From: Mytilus californianus
Lineage: Eukaryota; Mollusca; Bivalvia; Mytilida; Mytilidae
DNA: 64,000 bases
NCBI RefSeq assembly: GCF_021869535.1
Contig: NW_026262690.1
Coordinates: 87,031,995-87,095,994 of the forward strand
Direction of reading: 5' to 3'
Shown one piece after another: positions 23,500-35,165 of this stretch (its first letter is position 1; the number at the start of each line of letters is the position of its first letter). The notes below the pieces were generated by a model that saw nothing but the letters and a program-made list of their open reading frames with translations, was not told the origin of the DNA and ran no database searches. The translations under genes were made by a program, and so were the position numbers.

Positions 23500-23645
23500 A
23501 AATTGAGAATGGAAATGGCCGGGGAATGTGTCACAGAGACAACAACCCGACCAAAGTGCAGATAACAGCCCAAGGCCACCAATGGGCCTTCATTAACACA
23601 GCGAGAAAATTCCTCACGCGGAAGGGGGCTTCAGCTGGCGGTTGA
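23500..23645 (-). repeat. Interspersed mussel-type repeat fragment
   Basis: The plus strand reads GAATGTGTCACAGAGACAAC, AACCCGACCAAAGTGCAGAT and GGCCTTCATTAACACAGCGA, ending GGGGGCTTCAGCTGGCGG. I recognise this as a repeat common in mussel sequence. The orientation is arbitrary and the short open frames over it are not genes. Confidence 0.5.
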
Positions 23646-23859
23646 CGACACAATACATATAGGCTGTACTTGTATCGCGAAAAGAAAGAAAAAATATGAA
23701 TTAACCTTTTGTTTTTAATAAACATTTTAATACATTGCATAGATGCAAAGTGTCGAGGGATTTGATGCAATACGTTATTTGTCGTTGATTATTTCGTCGT
23801 CTTCCTGACATTCTTCTTTTTTACATTTAGATATATTCTTTTTAAATGTTCTGTTTCTA

Positions 23860-24255
23860 TTGATAAGTAAGCATTTGTACGATTTATCTATATGTGTTTT
23901 TATGCAAAACATGAGCCTTTTATTCTTTGTTGTTTTTTTTTGTTATACATTCTTAATAAATTACCATAAATTACTTAAAACTTTTACTAAATTCTTTCAA
24001 AAATACAAAGATTTGATTAGTAAATTTGGCTGTACCTGTAGAAAACTTATTAAAAATGGTATTTCACATCCTAAATTTTATGGTAATATTGTACTTAAAG
24101 CGCGGAAATCATTATGTGATCCGTGTAAACTCATCGAACCTTTAAACAAACTTATTAGTAAAGGTTATCGTACCAATGTTGTAATTAGATCTCTAAATAT
24201 AGTTTACATTGGCACTAACATCGATTTTGTCATTAGCAAATTAAAACATAACTAA
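23860..24255 (+). CDS. Uncharacterised short protein frame, probably transposon-derived (LINE 3' part)
   Basis: An open frame of up to 131 codons. Its second half reads like real protein: KFYGNIVLKARKS, CDPCKLIEPLNKLISKGYRT and NVVIRSLNIVYIG. The N-terminal part is hydrophobic and may be an in-frame extension rather than true coding sequence. A pattern of FYG..V..ARK......L..PLNKLI.KGY.. followed by a long conserved 3' region suggests the end of a retroelement reading frame. This is judged from resemblance and context, not from a recognised domain. The frame is truncated on the left: stop codons precede it within about 50 bases. No promoter or splice evidence was found, so I would not treat it as a host gene. 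Confidence 0.35.
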   Translation: MISKHLYDLSICVFMQNMSLLFFVVFFCYTFLINYHKLLKTFTKFFQKYKDLISKFGCTCRKLIKNGISHPKFYGNIVLKARKSLCDPCKLIEPLNKLISKGYRTNVVIRSLNIVYIGTNIDFVISKLKHN

Positions 24256-24343
24256 ATTTGTATTTTCTTTTCAAACGGGATGTATAGAGACACACACACG
24301 TTCATTTTTATCTATAAAGAAGTCACTCCTAACTATCCTATTA

Positions 24344-24629
24344 GGGAGCTACCATTTGATTTTTATGGGGGGGCTAGGATGAAAAATTTTGTCCTGCCTT
24401 TTTATTTTTCCCTCTATTCGGTCCTGCCTTTTTATTTTTCACTCTATTCGGTCCTGCCTTTTTTTTTTTTAGTTTATCCTAACTTTTTTTTTACATCAAT
24501 TGTCATCCTGCCTTTTTTTTTGCAAATCATCTCATCCTTTTTTTTTACTCAAAACTCCTGTCCTGCCTATTTTTTTCAAATTTCATCCTAGCCCCCCCAC
24601 CCCCCCATAAAAATCAAATGGTTGCTCCC
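24344..24629. mobile_element. TTA-flanked MITE, PIF/Harbinger-like (286 bp)
   Basis: The left end is GGGAGCTACCATTTGATTTT and the reversed right end is GGGAGCAACCATTTGATTTT. Both continue with TATGGGGGG and GGCTAGGATG. TTA lies on each side (24341-24343 and 24630-24632), the 3-bp duplication typical of PIF/Harbinger. The middle is pyrimidine-rich repeats of CGGTCCTGCCTTTTTATTTT. It interrupts the presumed LINE between its coding end and its 3' region. The 103-codon frame across it is repeat-driven. Confidence 0.8.
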
Positions 24630-24639
24630 TTACCTGTCG

Positions 24640-25805
24640 ATACATTTATTTTTGGCATTGCACAAGTTATGTCTTCTTTGACTGTTCATGACGTTAAAAT
24701 ACTAAATCCCTGGGATGTATTTTAGTTGATTTTAGTCTCTGATGCATGATTTTTTTATTATTAATTGTTTTGGCTTTTAACTAGCTGTCAGTAACTGCGA
24801 GTACTCTCAAATCGTACTTTCTTTTTTATTTGACCTGTTGATACTATTTGTAATGCTTTTTTGTTATTTAATGTTAACATGGATCTTGTCTATATAGTAC
24901 CTGCTTTGATTATTTGGTATTCAATTACTATAAATTTTCACTTCTTCGTACTATGAACATCAAAATTATTTCATTTTTCCTTAGATGCTGTTCTTGGACC
25001 TGTACAGGAAGTTTTATCTAGCACTAATTGTATATTTTTATTGTTGATATTCACCCCATATGTACCAAGTGTTAGATTAGTTTTATTGATATTAAAGAAA
25101 TTTCTTGGTATTCCTAAACGGAAGATTTTATACACACAGAAGAAGAAGTATACTTAACAACAAAATTATTTTCATTTACCTGTGAATAATATGACGCAGG
25201 TCTCTTCAAAAGTGATGATTTTCTATAAATTGTTTGAAATTTCACAGTGATATACTGTAACTTTGTTTAAACCTGTTTATTTACTTTTGACTTTAATTAT
25301 TTATCCCTTGTAATTTTTTATTAACTGTGTATTTGCATTCAGGTGTCACAGGTTAAATTTATTCGTTCATTGTGTGTTAATTTACGTTTTTTGATTGAGT
25401 TAAGCCTTCCAATTGATATTTTTTAGTGTGTCTTTCTATGTTGTGATGTTATACTATTGTTTCAGAAAAGGGAAAGGTTTGGTACCATTAAAACGTTTAA
25501 TCCCGCTGCAAATGTTTGCACCTGTCCTAAGTCAGGAATCTGATTACAGTAGTTGTCGTCTGTTTATGTAGTTCATACGTGTTTCTCGTTTCTCGTTTTT
25601 ATATAGATTAGACCGTTGGTTTTTCCGCTTGAATGGTTTTACACTTGTAATTTTTTGTGGCCCTTTATAGCTTGCTGTTCGGTGTGAGCCAATGCTCCGT
25701 GTTGAAGGCCGTATCTTGACCTATAATGGTTTACTTTTATAAATTGTAACTTGGATGGAGAGTTGTCTCATTGGCACTCATACCACATCTTCCTATATCT
25801 ATTAA
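24640..25805 (+). mobile_element. LINE-type 3' region continuing into Rep-A
   Basis: A non-coding stretch with landmarks TGTTCATGACGTTAAAATAC, GCTGTCAGTAACTGCGAGTA, TGTTCTTGGACCTGTACAGG and ATTCACCCCATATGTACCAA. I recognise these as recurring together in mussel retroelement copies. It runs directly into a full Rep-A unit at about 25490-25805 (CGTTTAATCCCGCTGCAAAT to TCATACCACATCTTCC). Either Rep-A is the 3' end of this LINE or a Rep-A copy inserted at its end. Confidence 0.5.
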
Positions 25806-27960
25806 TAATGATGCACGCCGTTTCCCAATTAAATTTTTGAATGGGTGTGTTTTTGGTGTTTTAAGTTGGACATGACTGAGGTATAGGTACAGCTGAATAA
25901 AAACACACCTTTTTTCACAAAGTGTGGGGACATAACGACTCACAGACGATTAGCAAAGGTGCCTTTTTGGGGGATTGGCATATTGCTCACATAGGCGTCG
26001 GGAAAAGCCCGAGAGTATTTGCAGTCATATAAGGAGTTTTTACAACAAGACAGTATACTTGTAAGTATATATGTAAATTAAAAGGGTTGCTATTTCTTTG
26101 TGTGCATAAATGGAGATATACAATAAAACAGCTACATAACACGTGACTAATGCAGGATGGAGGAGTTTTTTTACTGATAATTTGTAGTTTTAGTAAAGAT
26201 TCGGTGGTCTCTTGAATTGAAAAGTGAATAAATATATTTAATATAGCAAGTATCAAATTTATCAAATTATAACACCACATGTTCACAAAAAAAGTCAAAT
26301 TTGAAATATAACAGCTACATATTTCAGTCTCCTAGTACTTATTTGTTAGTCTTTAAACTTCTTGTATTCAGGAAAAAACTCAAACCATTATGAAATAAGG
26401 AGATGTGGTATGATTGCCAATGAGACAACTTTTCATCAAAGACCAAATGAATTAGATGTCAGCTTGCTTACATTGCTACATTTTAGATCTCCCAATTACC
26501 ATTCCACTATGAACTGCTTATTCAAAAAGATATTTTACCACTAAATGCCTTATAAAATAGAACATCGTTATATATGCTAATATATTTTTTGCTCCCTCGA
26601 CAAAATGATGGGAACATATTGTTTTACCGTGTCCGTTCGACAGTCCGTCCCGCAATTGGTATATAGGGTTTATACGTCTGATTTCGTAGGACTACATTTT
26701 TAAGATTAAACTTTTAAATTATGTACCTGGTGTAAGTACATATACTAAAGATGCGCGTCTTGTCAGATTTTTATTTTTTAATATTGCACCAAATGCTTTA
26801 CCTATATTGAGGGTGCATATAATATTCTCAGGTTTAATTTTTTAATAATGTTCCACGAATGACAGAATGTTAAACTTTGTCTCTTCAATGTGTAATTTTG
26901 CATACAGTTTGCAAGGTTTGTCCTATTAACTACGCACACAACCCACACGTTTACACCATACAGACTATAACTATTTGGAGTATGTATTTGCTTTATGATT
27001 TTCACAACTAACAGAATGTTTAACATTTTTTGACGGCTGCATCAAATGTGTTTTTTAGACACAACTATTTCAAATTGCATTATATCGTCCTGAAAATGCA
27101 TGAAATATTTGCCACTGGACGTTTACCAAATCAAATTTTTGAAGCACTTGCTTTTATTCATGCATGGATACAGCGATGACATCACCCTTTTCTAGTTTGA
27201 TAGCTATAGGGTTAAATTAAAGATTCAGTTTTGAAAAGCTAAAAGTGCACCCAGTTAGGACGAAATAAAATTAACTCGATAGAATGTTTTATTGAATTAA
27301 TCGGAAATTTACGACAGGGGGAATGAAAATAAAATAACAAATCGCGTTACATATTTTTTCAATACCTCTGAATAAAAATAACTTTATTCTGTATCCAGTA
27401 CCGTCACGCGTATCGGTCAACTTTGAAGCAATGTATCTAAAACAAGAATGGTGACATATGTGTTTCTATACATGTATGGATTCAGTATACAATCCTGAAT
27501 ATCATGTTAGTTTTTAGTCTTTCTTCGTATATAAGAACATAGCCATCCATTGAAAAATCTAAAAAAAATAAGTTGAAAAAAGGCATTTTCCCTATATATC
27601 TTTTTTTAGAAAAAAACACGCGTCTGGTGTACATATCTAAGCCTGGTATCTTTGATGTGTTTGTTTGTGAAGTTTACTGTTAAAGTTGCAACACTTGCAT
27701 TATACACTCGAAACTTCACACAGGCCAGACATAACTCTGTGTCAACAATTCATTTGATTAAAACGTCGATATACTGTAAGAATATATTTTTCAGAAACAC
27801 AGTTCAAGTTCAGTATTTGCTATTCATTGACCTACCTTGCACACTTGTACTTTTCAGAGTGCTGCCTTTTCCAAACTCCTTTAAAAAAATCGATTTTGTA
27901 TATATTGAAAATATTTTCTAAAATTAATACTTGTTAATTTTTTGTTCTTGTTTTTGTTTA
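25806..27960. other. Intergenic stretch with a few repeat scraps
   Basis: No gene supported. A reversed Rep-A end lies at 26395-26470 (AAGGAGATGTGGTATGATTG). A Rep-D scrap at about 27615-27660 reads CACGCGTCTGGTGTACATAT then CTAAGCCTGGTATCTTTGAT. The open frames here are short and lack codon structure. Confidence 0.45.
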
Positions 27961-27964
27961 TATA

Positions 27965-28345
27965 AAATAAAGAGATATGGTATAAATGCTCATGAGAAAT
28001 TTTCCACCAGGGACAAACTGATGTAGATGTTAGCAAATATATAGTTCAACGTAAGCCCTTCAACAATTAGCAAAACCCATACCGCATAGCAAGCTACAAA
28101 AGACACCGACATCACAAAATGTCAAACAATTCAAATGAGAAAACAAACGACAAAAACAAATATGATATACAGAAACAAACGACAACCACTCGTTGTTGAA
28201 ATGTGCTTTTAAAATAGCTTTCAGTTCAGTGAGGTTGAACACTCACAAACATATAACATCGCCACATACTGTATGTGCCTGACACAAGCAGGGTATCTAT
28301 ACCATACAATGACGGGTTGTCGTCTGTCATATTTGTTTTTCTTTA
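27965..28345. repeat. Two abutting diverged Rep-A pieces in opposite orientation
   Basis: 27965-28200 is a reversed Rep-A (GCCCTTCAACAATTAGCAAA, ACCCATACCGCATAGCAAGC, ACAAACGACAACCACTCGTT). 28255-28345 is a forward 5' piece (ACATCGCCACATACTGTATG, TGCCTGACACAAGCAGGGTA). Both are old. From 28350 to 29955 I see no gene or repeat that can be named. Confidence 0.5.
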
Positions 28346-29959
28346 TTGTTATTATCAAACACCTTTTACATTGTTTCTCATATTAATATCCGGGAAAATG
28401 TAATCAAAGCATCATATTTATCATTTGTTAAAACACAACGGTCATGTATTACTTTGAGAATTTAGTGCTGATGACAGTTAGTATAGACATGTACAAATGT
28501 ATGGTAAATATTAACATTTACCATCTCAACACATGTGTTTCTTAATGAAGTTCGTCCTGTAACTCTGTATGCATTATATTGATGTAGTCATATAAGATTT
28601 TATCTGTTTGTATTTAAGTATATATAATCACTCGCACAGAACTTCATCATAACTCTCAAAAATCACTCGAACGTTTATTTCAACCATTTTGATAAATATT
28701 TTCTAATCTTTTAAGTAACAGAGATTATTATATGTTTCATTAAAAGCATTGATGAACATGACTTTTTTCAAGCGAGAATTATCCCCCTTAGCCCAGGTCT
28801 ATCCCCTATATTATATAAACTAATTTCTCTCGTATGGCCGGACTGATGATATTTTAGCTGACATCGATAAAAGGCTGTTTTCATATGTGATAATAAAATC
28901 ATGGCCTCTTACACATTTATTTCGACATAAACTATTAAGACCTATTAAATTCGAAAGCCTTGTCCTTCCGCAACAAAAAGTAAAAATTTGGTACATTTAG
29001 TTTTCCGAACAGCTTTTTTTACTATTTTTATCGTTTATTTGTACCTTTGATCATTGCGTTGTATATCATTTACAATATCACGACGTGGTATCGGGACGGA
29101 CTTTTCGCAATTTTTCCGTATTGCTGAACTAATCGAGATCAGATCAGGACTGTTTGTGATCAAAACATTCACACGGCTGGTGAAAAGATTGAAAATGGTA
29201 ACGCTTGAAATTGTAAATGTCTTCTTTATATTATATGATTCCTTTCATTTTATGTAATTATCCCCTTGAATATGTTGTCATAAACCAAGAATTTTCCACT
29301 TCGCTCTCACCCCATATAGTATTAGGTCACCAGCACACTGTGTAACGAATTTATCTTACCGACTATCTTAACATGTGGCAATTAGACTAGTGGCCTATCA
29401 AAGTGATCAAGTCTTCAATAGTGATCAAGTCTTCAATATTAAGAACCTACTTACATTGGTCTATACAAAAACAAATGCCAACAATAAATAATTTGTTAGC
29501 ATGTAATGTGTTTTCTATATTTATTTCAATTGTTCATCATCAATTTCTTCGTCTGTTGAAACCTTTCAGATTTTTCCTCAACACCTTGTTGTTTTTACAA
29601 AGGGACGTAACACCACTACTAACCGTGCATTAAAATAAACCACGCATACTAACCCCATATGAAATATACACGGTCTCCACGCGATTGTTTTAACCAATCA
29701 TTTTCCTAGAAATTTTTTAGGAGGTAAGATAAAAACAAAATATTCAGATGAAGCATTACGATTAAGAAACGGACTTTTCGCGATCACATCATGTGCGACA
29801 ATTTTCTAGCACCGGACTTGGTTGTGATTTGAAGGCAATGGACTATGTACAAGTGATTAAATAGTTTATATATGTACACAGTTGATTCACAGGCATTTAC
29901 CTCTGAAATTATTTTTATACCAATATACATTTACTGAACAGCGTCTCGAGTTTGTACTG

Positions 29960-30185
29960 ATATGAGCAATACGACGGGTGTCACAAGTTGATCAAGGTCT
30001 GCTTACCCTTCAGGGACAGGAGTACAAGAGACCCCCCCCCCCCCACACACACACACGATGGGTTTGGTAAGGTTCGTGCTGCTCGTTAGTTTTCTATGTT
30101 GTGCTATGTAGACTGTTGTTTTTTTTAATATATGAGTTAAATTTGCCTCCTTGGTATAGTATGTTCATATTTCTTACGATGTAAA
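29960..30185 (+). repeat. Rep-B copy, diverged, with C and CA runs
   Basis: Starts ATATGAGCAATACGACGGGT, continues GGTCTGCTTACCCTTCAGGG, has a C13 then (CA)n run at about 30032-30055, and ends with TTAGTTTTCTATGTTGTG. It lies about 500 bases upstream of the AA15 gene. Confidence 0.6.
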
Positions 30186-30617
30186 AAAACCAACACCCCT
30201 TTCAATCACGATTGCGTAAAGCTCCGCCGTAGGATATATGCATTTGTCAGGAAATGATACTTGTAAATATATAATATTAGTAGGAGAAATAGAGCGAAAG
30301 GTTAATAGGAACAAATGTTAAACGACTTATCATTTTAGACGTCTATCATACGGTAAAGGCTTAATACTCTCCTTTTGATGAATTTTGACCTGAACTCTTT
30401 ATTTGTTAGAGGACATAAATAATATCGCCACTACTTTATATAACTGTATAGCCTATCCAATATAGTACATTATTTAAGATTAATTGATTGTTCCGTACAT
30501 TTCTACAAGCATTTGTATTAGTAAAATCATGTGTCACAAAAAAGAGGTCTTATCTAACGTTTAAACTTCAACTGCATCAAACATAGATCACCAGAATTTA
30601 CTATGTTTTGTTGACAG

Positions 30618-30686
30618 GTGCGATAAAACATTAACTACCATCATGCATCAGCCTGAGGTGGCGGATGAAAATGAAACTGAGAAAAG
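30618..30686 (+). promoter_or_regulatory. AA15 gene 5' leader with an upstream ORF
   Basis: CTATGTTTTGTTGACAG just before it is a credible splice acceptor, so a non-coding first exon may lie further left. An upstream ATG (CATCATGCATCAGCC, about 30642) opens a short frame that overlaps the true start out of frame and stops at about 30726. No TATA box was identified with confidence. Confidence 0.35.
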
Positions 30687-33600
30687 ATGGTGTTTAAACA
30701 CACTATATTTCTCTTGGGATATTTAATTTGTGTGAATGGACATGGGTTTTTATTAGATCCACCTCAGAGATCTTCACTGTGGAGAATTTATCCTGGACAT
30801 TTCCCGCCAAATTATAACGATAATGCTCTGAACTGTGGAGGCAGATTGGTAGGTACCAGTTTTTCTATTTCTGTTGTTTTTGTATTTGTTGTTGTTTTTT
30901 TTTAATTTTAGACAAACGAAATGTATCTCGTTCTTGGATTTTATTCCGAGCCAAAAAGGTGCATGATACATCGTTTTTAGTGAATCCCGCCCAGAAATAT
31001 ATATATTTTTTAACATGAGCCAAAGGCAAATTGTGCTGCGAAAAATACTCTTTAAAGAACATAAAGTCAAATTAGGCGGTACGAATAAGTCTAAAGGAGT
31101 AAGTTTTTAAAAGTCTTTCTTTCAAATCTAAACTGAGATTATAGCATAATAGTTATTTCAAAAATGCAGTGGTGAATTGATAAATATATATTATATAATG
31201 CTTTGTGATGTTTGTCCATTTTGTGAACTTGAAGCAAACAGTCGTCGCGACCTCAACATGTCCAGTCTTCTGAAACCTTTGCATACAGAACCAAGATAAT
31301 ATATTTCATCATCAGTAAATCTGAACGGAGGAAATTATAATAGCAGCGGGGTCGTTACTAAAAGCATAAGAAATGCTAGCATATTTACTGTTTAAAAAAA
31401 AAAGATTTGATATTGAGTACATGTAGTAAATATTTCCACTTTAAAACTCGATGATGGAATAGCGCTATGTCGTAAATATTATATTATATAAGTGCTGCAC
31501 GCATCTATAAAAAAATTAGATACAGTTTGATATTAAAAATATCGTAACGTGATGATATACGTATTTGCCAAGTTAAAGGTACAATTATATACCTGCTATA
31601 TAAGTCGTAGCCCAAAGGTAATCCACCTGACCGATTTGTACTGGTCAAACATAAATAAAAATAAAAAAAAAAACGAAATGTTTTCCTTCTAATAAACCAT
31701 TACAATTCTTACTTTGAAATGTATTTTTGAATTAAAATAACACTATACATACTGTGCGTCCGACACACTTTTCTGGATTTAGAATCAACGGGGACGTTCA
31801 AAGATGGTCTGTATGGGGGGTCCTTCGATTCTGTATTCTTTAATTTTTTAGGCCATTTTTCTCTATTCTTTATACTTTTTGCGCACTATTCCCTGTTCTT
31901 TATATTTAAGCACCTCATTTTTATATTCTTTATTATTTTGGTCCATTTTTTTCTAATCTTTATATTTTTTGCACATTATTCTCTATTCTGTAAACCCCCA
32001 TCCACACACTCTCCAAACTTAAACATTGAAAGCCAGTAATGTAAAAATTCTTGGAAACGTTAGAAGTACCAGATTTCGAGAACTGATTATCAATTAATTC
32101 AATAGGTAGATTCTGTAGTGATAATTTCGAATACCTTTGGTAAATATGGGTATGTTGGATCGCGGCAGATAACTTTTAAAATAAACATATATTCCTCTTG
32201 CACTATATGTTTATCTAAAACAATGTTAAAAGCGTATTATAATCTTAGTTATTTTATGAAGTAAAACGAATCATACTTATTAATCAACTGAAGTTTGATG
32301 TCTAGATTCATGAAATAAGTGATTAGGCAAGGTGTGTACGTTTTGGGTCAGAATGATAACGCTAAATCCAAAGCCTCGTCTGAAGAAAATATCGCCTTCT
32401 TTGAATATTAAGGACTCATTCTAACAACTCTGAGGGGTCCGTAGATATAGGTTGTGGTAGGGTTAGTTTTTAGCATATCTTGTTTTTCTTGCTGCAGTCA
32501 AAATTGTCCAACCTTCTTCTCGGCCGAATCACTTTACAGAACTAAACTCAGTAGATTTATTGTTAATTTGGTCTCGCCCTGGTATTTTTGATGATTTTTT
32601 TCCCCTGAACATATATGAAATATTTGCCACTCGACAAACTAAACAAACATAAATCAACTATTAACTGATTGAAAACACTAAATTGGCTTTGATGGAATCC
32701 ATCTTACACAACCAAATCTTTAGTTAGTTTATTACTATACGGATTTCCGTATTGTAAGTGATATTTTATGTCATATTTATTTTTAAAAATTAGGCATAGT
32801 TTAATACAATTGTGAATGAACATATACGTATATCTAATCAAAGTTTTCTCTGAAGAAAACTCTGATGAGTTTTCTATTACAAATTTTTCACAAAAACACC
32901 ATTTCTTTTTAACAGATTCAATACTTGTCTTATTATGAATCCAGAAACATACATGAGTAAAACGCATTTTTAATTAACTTTTTAAAATTTAGCATCTATA
33001 TATATTACATTTTAATTACAGTATCAATGGAAAGAGAAAAATGGTCGTTGTGGATCGTGCGGTGACCCATTTGATGACGTCAGACAGCACGAGGATAATG
33101 GACTCTACGATAGCGGATTTATTTCTAGAAATTATACTTCAGGTTCAGATGTTATTTTGACTGTCAGAATAACATCCAATCACAAAGGATGGTTCGAATT
33201 CAAAATTTGTCCACGTGATAACTTCCAAGGACCATTGGATACTTGCCTAGAAAATCACATTCTTGAAATAGATGGCCGAGGGATTCGGTATGAATTAGGT
33301 CAAGCATCTGGTGATATTGAGGTCAAAGTTAGACTGCCACCTGGTCTTACATGCGGAAGGTGCATATTACAATGGAAATATAATACTGGTAGGTTCGGAA
33401 TAGATTTTTTTAAATAAAAGTTTATGCACTTGCAATCATATATAAAACTTAAAAAATGTTTTAGTTTCTTTCAACATATTTTACATTGTTATGTAATGCA
33501 TGTACATTTTAGTTTTTATTTTTCTTAAAATAAACAGTTATAAACAGAATATTTAACAGAGCTATTTTGATTCAAAACCACATGCTTGTTTTTTAAGATT

Positions 33601-34175
33601 TAGTATTTTGTTTTACCTTCCAATCTATACTAGTCTTAAATTCACTTTTAACCACTTTGATTTCAGACACTGAAAAAATATGAAATAAATCTTATGACGT
33701 CAGACAGAATCTATGTTACCCGAAAGAAAAAAACAAAAAACAAAACCAAAACAAAACACCACCACCCCAAATAAAAATATTTCCAACAAAACAAAAAACT
33801 AGATAAAAAAAAATCTAACATCTAAGTTGTTCTTCAGGAAATTATGATATATGACATTAACAATGATATTTGCATTTCCTAGGCAACAGTTGGGGTTGTA
33901 ATGACAGTGGTTGCTGTGTCGGATGTGGACCACAGGAACAATTCTACAACTGTGCTGACATTGGAATTTACAATTCTAATGAACGATATGATTTTGGTGA
34001 AATACCCATAAAAGATCCTCTTTCATTTTTACCTAAACCACTTCCAACAAGTAACCCAAAAGCTAGAACATGCGAGGCTTCACCAGATTACAGAGATGTA
34101 GTCGGCATGGAGAAATGGTGTCAAGATACGTGTCCATTTTGTCCGAAATCCCACTGTTTATGTAAATTTATCTAA
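30687..34175 (+). CDS. Lytic polysaccharide monooxygenase, AA15-type (three exons, 273 aa)
   Basis: Exons are 30687-30848, 33022-33388 and 33883-34175. Junctions are TTG|GTAGGT ... TTACAG|TATCAA (phase 0) and ACTG|GTAGGT ... CCTAG|GCAACA (phase 1), giving one continuous frame. The ATG at 30687 has A at -3 and G at +4. A signal peptide (residues 1-18, ending CVNG) exposes H19 as the mature N terminus (HGFLLDPPQR). The second copper ligand is H108 in SNHKGWFEF, mature position 90, matching the spacing of AA15 enzymes. NCGG, CGSCGDP and CGPQEQFYNCADI are family landmarks; F197 is the candidate axial residue. A Cys-rich C-terminal extension (GMEKWCQDTCPFCPKSHCLC) follows the catalytic domain. AA15 enzymes are secreted copper oxidases that cleave chitin or cellulose, so a digestive or chitin-remodelling role is plausible, but the substrate cannot be read from sequence. 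Intron 1 (2.17 kb) contains a Rep-C copy. A partial dead duplicate lies 8 kb downstream. Confidence 0.9.
31790..32010 (+). repeat. Rep-C copy in AA15 intron 1
   Basis: Contains GGCCATTTTTCTCTATTCTT, GCACCTCATTTTTATATTCT and ends CTCTATTCTGTAAACCCCCA, TCCACACACTC. It lies in the sense direction within the 2.17 kb first intron. Confidence 0.6.
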
Positions 34176-34316
34176 GAATATTTTCCTCTGTGTTATATTT
34201 ATAAAAACAACTACTTCTTTATGAGTCGTCTTTTTATTAAAAAATACAACGTATGTGTAACACATCGAAATTATGAAAAACAAAGTTCACTATGTGTATT
34301 ATGAGCATACGAACAA

Positions 34317-34322
34317 AATAAA
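34317..34322 (+). terminator. Polyadenylation signal of the AA15 gene
   Basis: AATAAA about 142 bases after the stop codon, with a second CAATAAAATGG just beyond. The duplicated copy has the same place altered and invaded by a Rep-A element. Confidence 0.45.
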
Positions 34323-34934
34323 TGCAATAAAATGGATAATAATGACTTAATTTCTTTAACAAAATGTAATCAGTGAAATGAATATTCAAAATATTTTAGA
34401 AGGAGTAGCAACAGACTACCTACGGGACACCTCAAGAGTTGTTGCAAGGGTTTTTTAACGCACTCTCCTTACAAACAAAAGGGTACAGATTTAATATCCA
34501 CATTCCGATATGACGTGGCAGAGTCTTTCAACACCCAACACAGTCAAATGAACGCTACTGTAATCGATCCGTAGAAGTTTTTTATCTTCTCGTATTTAGT
34601 GACATACATAACACATTGTGTTTATTATGCTGCCAAGATATTCACTATAACAGAAAAAATTTTTTTTTTTTACATTTTGAAAAATCTTACGTAAATATTA
34701 GGTCCCTTTGTGGTATGGTTGCTTGTTCTTTCGCACTTCAAGTTTTCGAATATTTTATGTGTTATATCAGAGAAGATTATACAGGATTTGATGAAAATAT
34801 TCCATAATCACACATTATCCTAGACAAATACACATTTTGACTTTATAAAAACTTAAAAGTCACATTTCAAAACCAAACCAAACAAAACTTTGTTTATCGG
34901 AGTGAGTGAGCAGTGATCAGTTTATTTACAATGC

Positions 34935-35165
34935 ATGTGGTTCTTAAGTGTTTCTCGTTCTCGTTTTTTATATAGATTAGACCGTTGGTTTTCATGTTTG
35001 AATTGTTTTACACTAGTCATTTTGGGGCCCTTTCATAGCTTGCTGTTCGGTGTGAGCCAAGGCTCCGTGTTGAAGGCCGTACTTTGACCTATAATTGTTT
35101 ACTTTTTACACATTGTGACTTGGATGGAGAGTTGTTTCATTGGCACTCATACCACATCTTCTTAT
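34935..35165 (+). repeat. Rep-A copy, 5'-truncated
   Basis: Begins near GTTCTTAAGTGTTTCTCGTT and runs through GATTAGACCGTTGGTTTTCA, GCTTGCTGTTCGGTGTGAGC, CAAGGCTCCGTGTTGAAGGC to CATTGGCACTCATACCACAT, CTTCTTATTTATA. It is one of the better conserved copies. Confidence 0.75.

Noticed and set aside
24280-24591. 103-codon frame rich in Phe/Leu/Pro
   Set aside because: It lies in the pyrimidine-rich core of the TTA-flanked MITE and follows its repeats.
33700-33800. A/C-rich stretch as a coding or regulatory element
   Set aside because: It is simple sequence within AA15 intron 2, and the duplicate has a similar but scrambled stretch.
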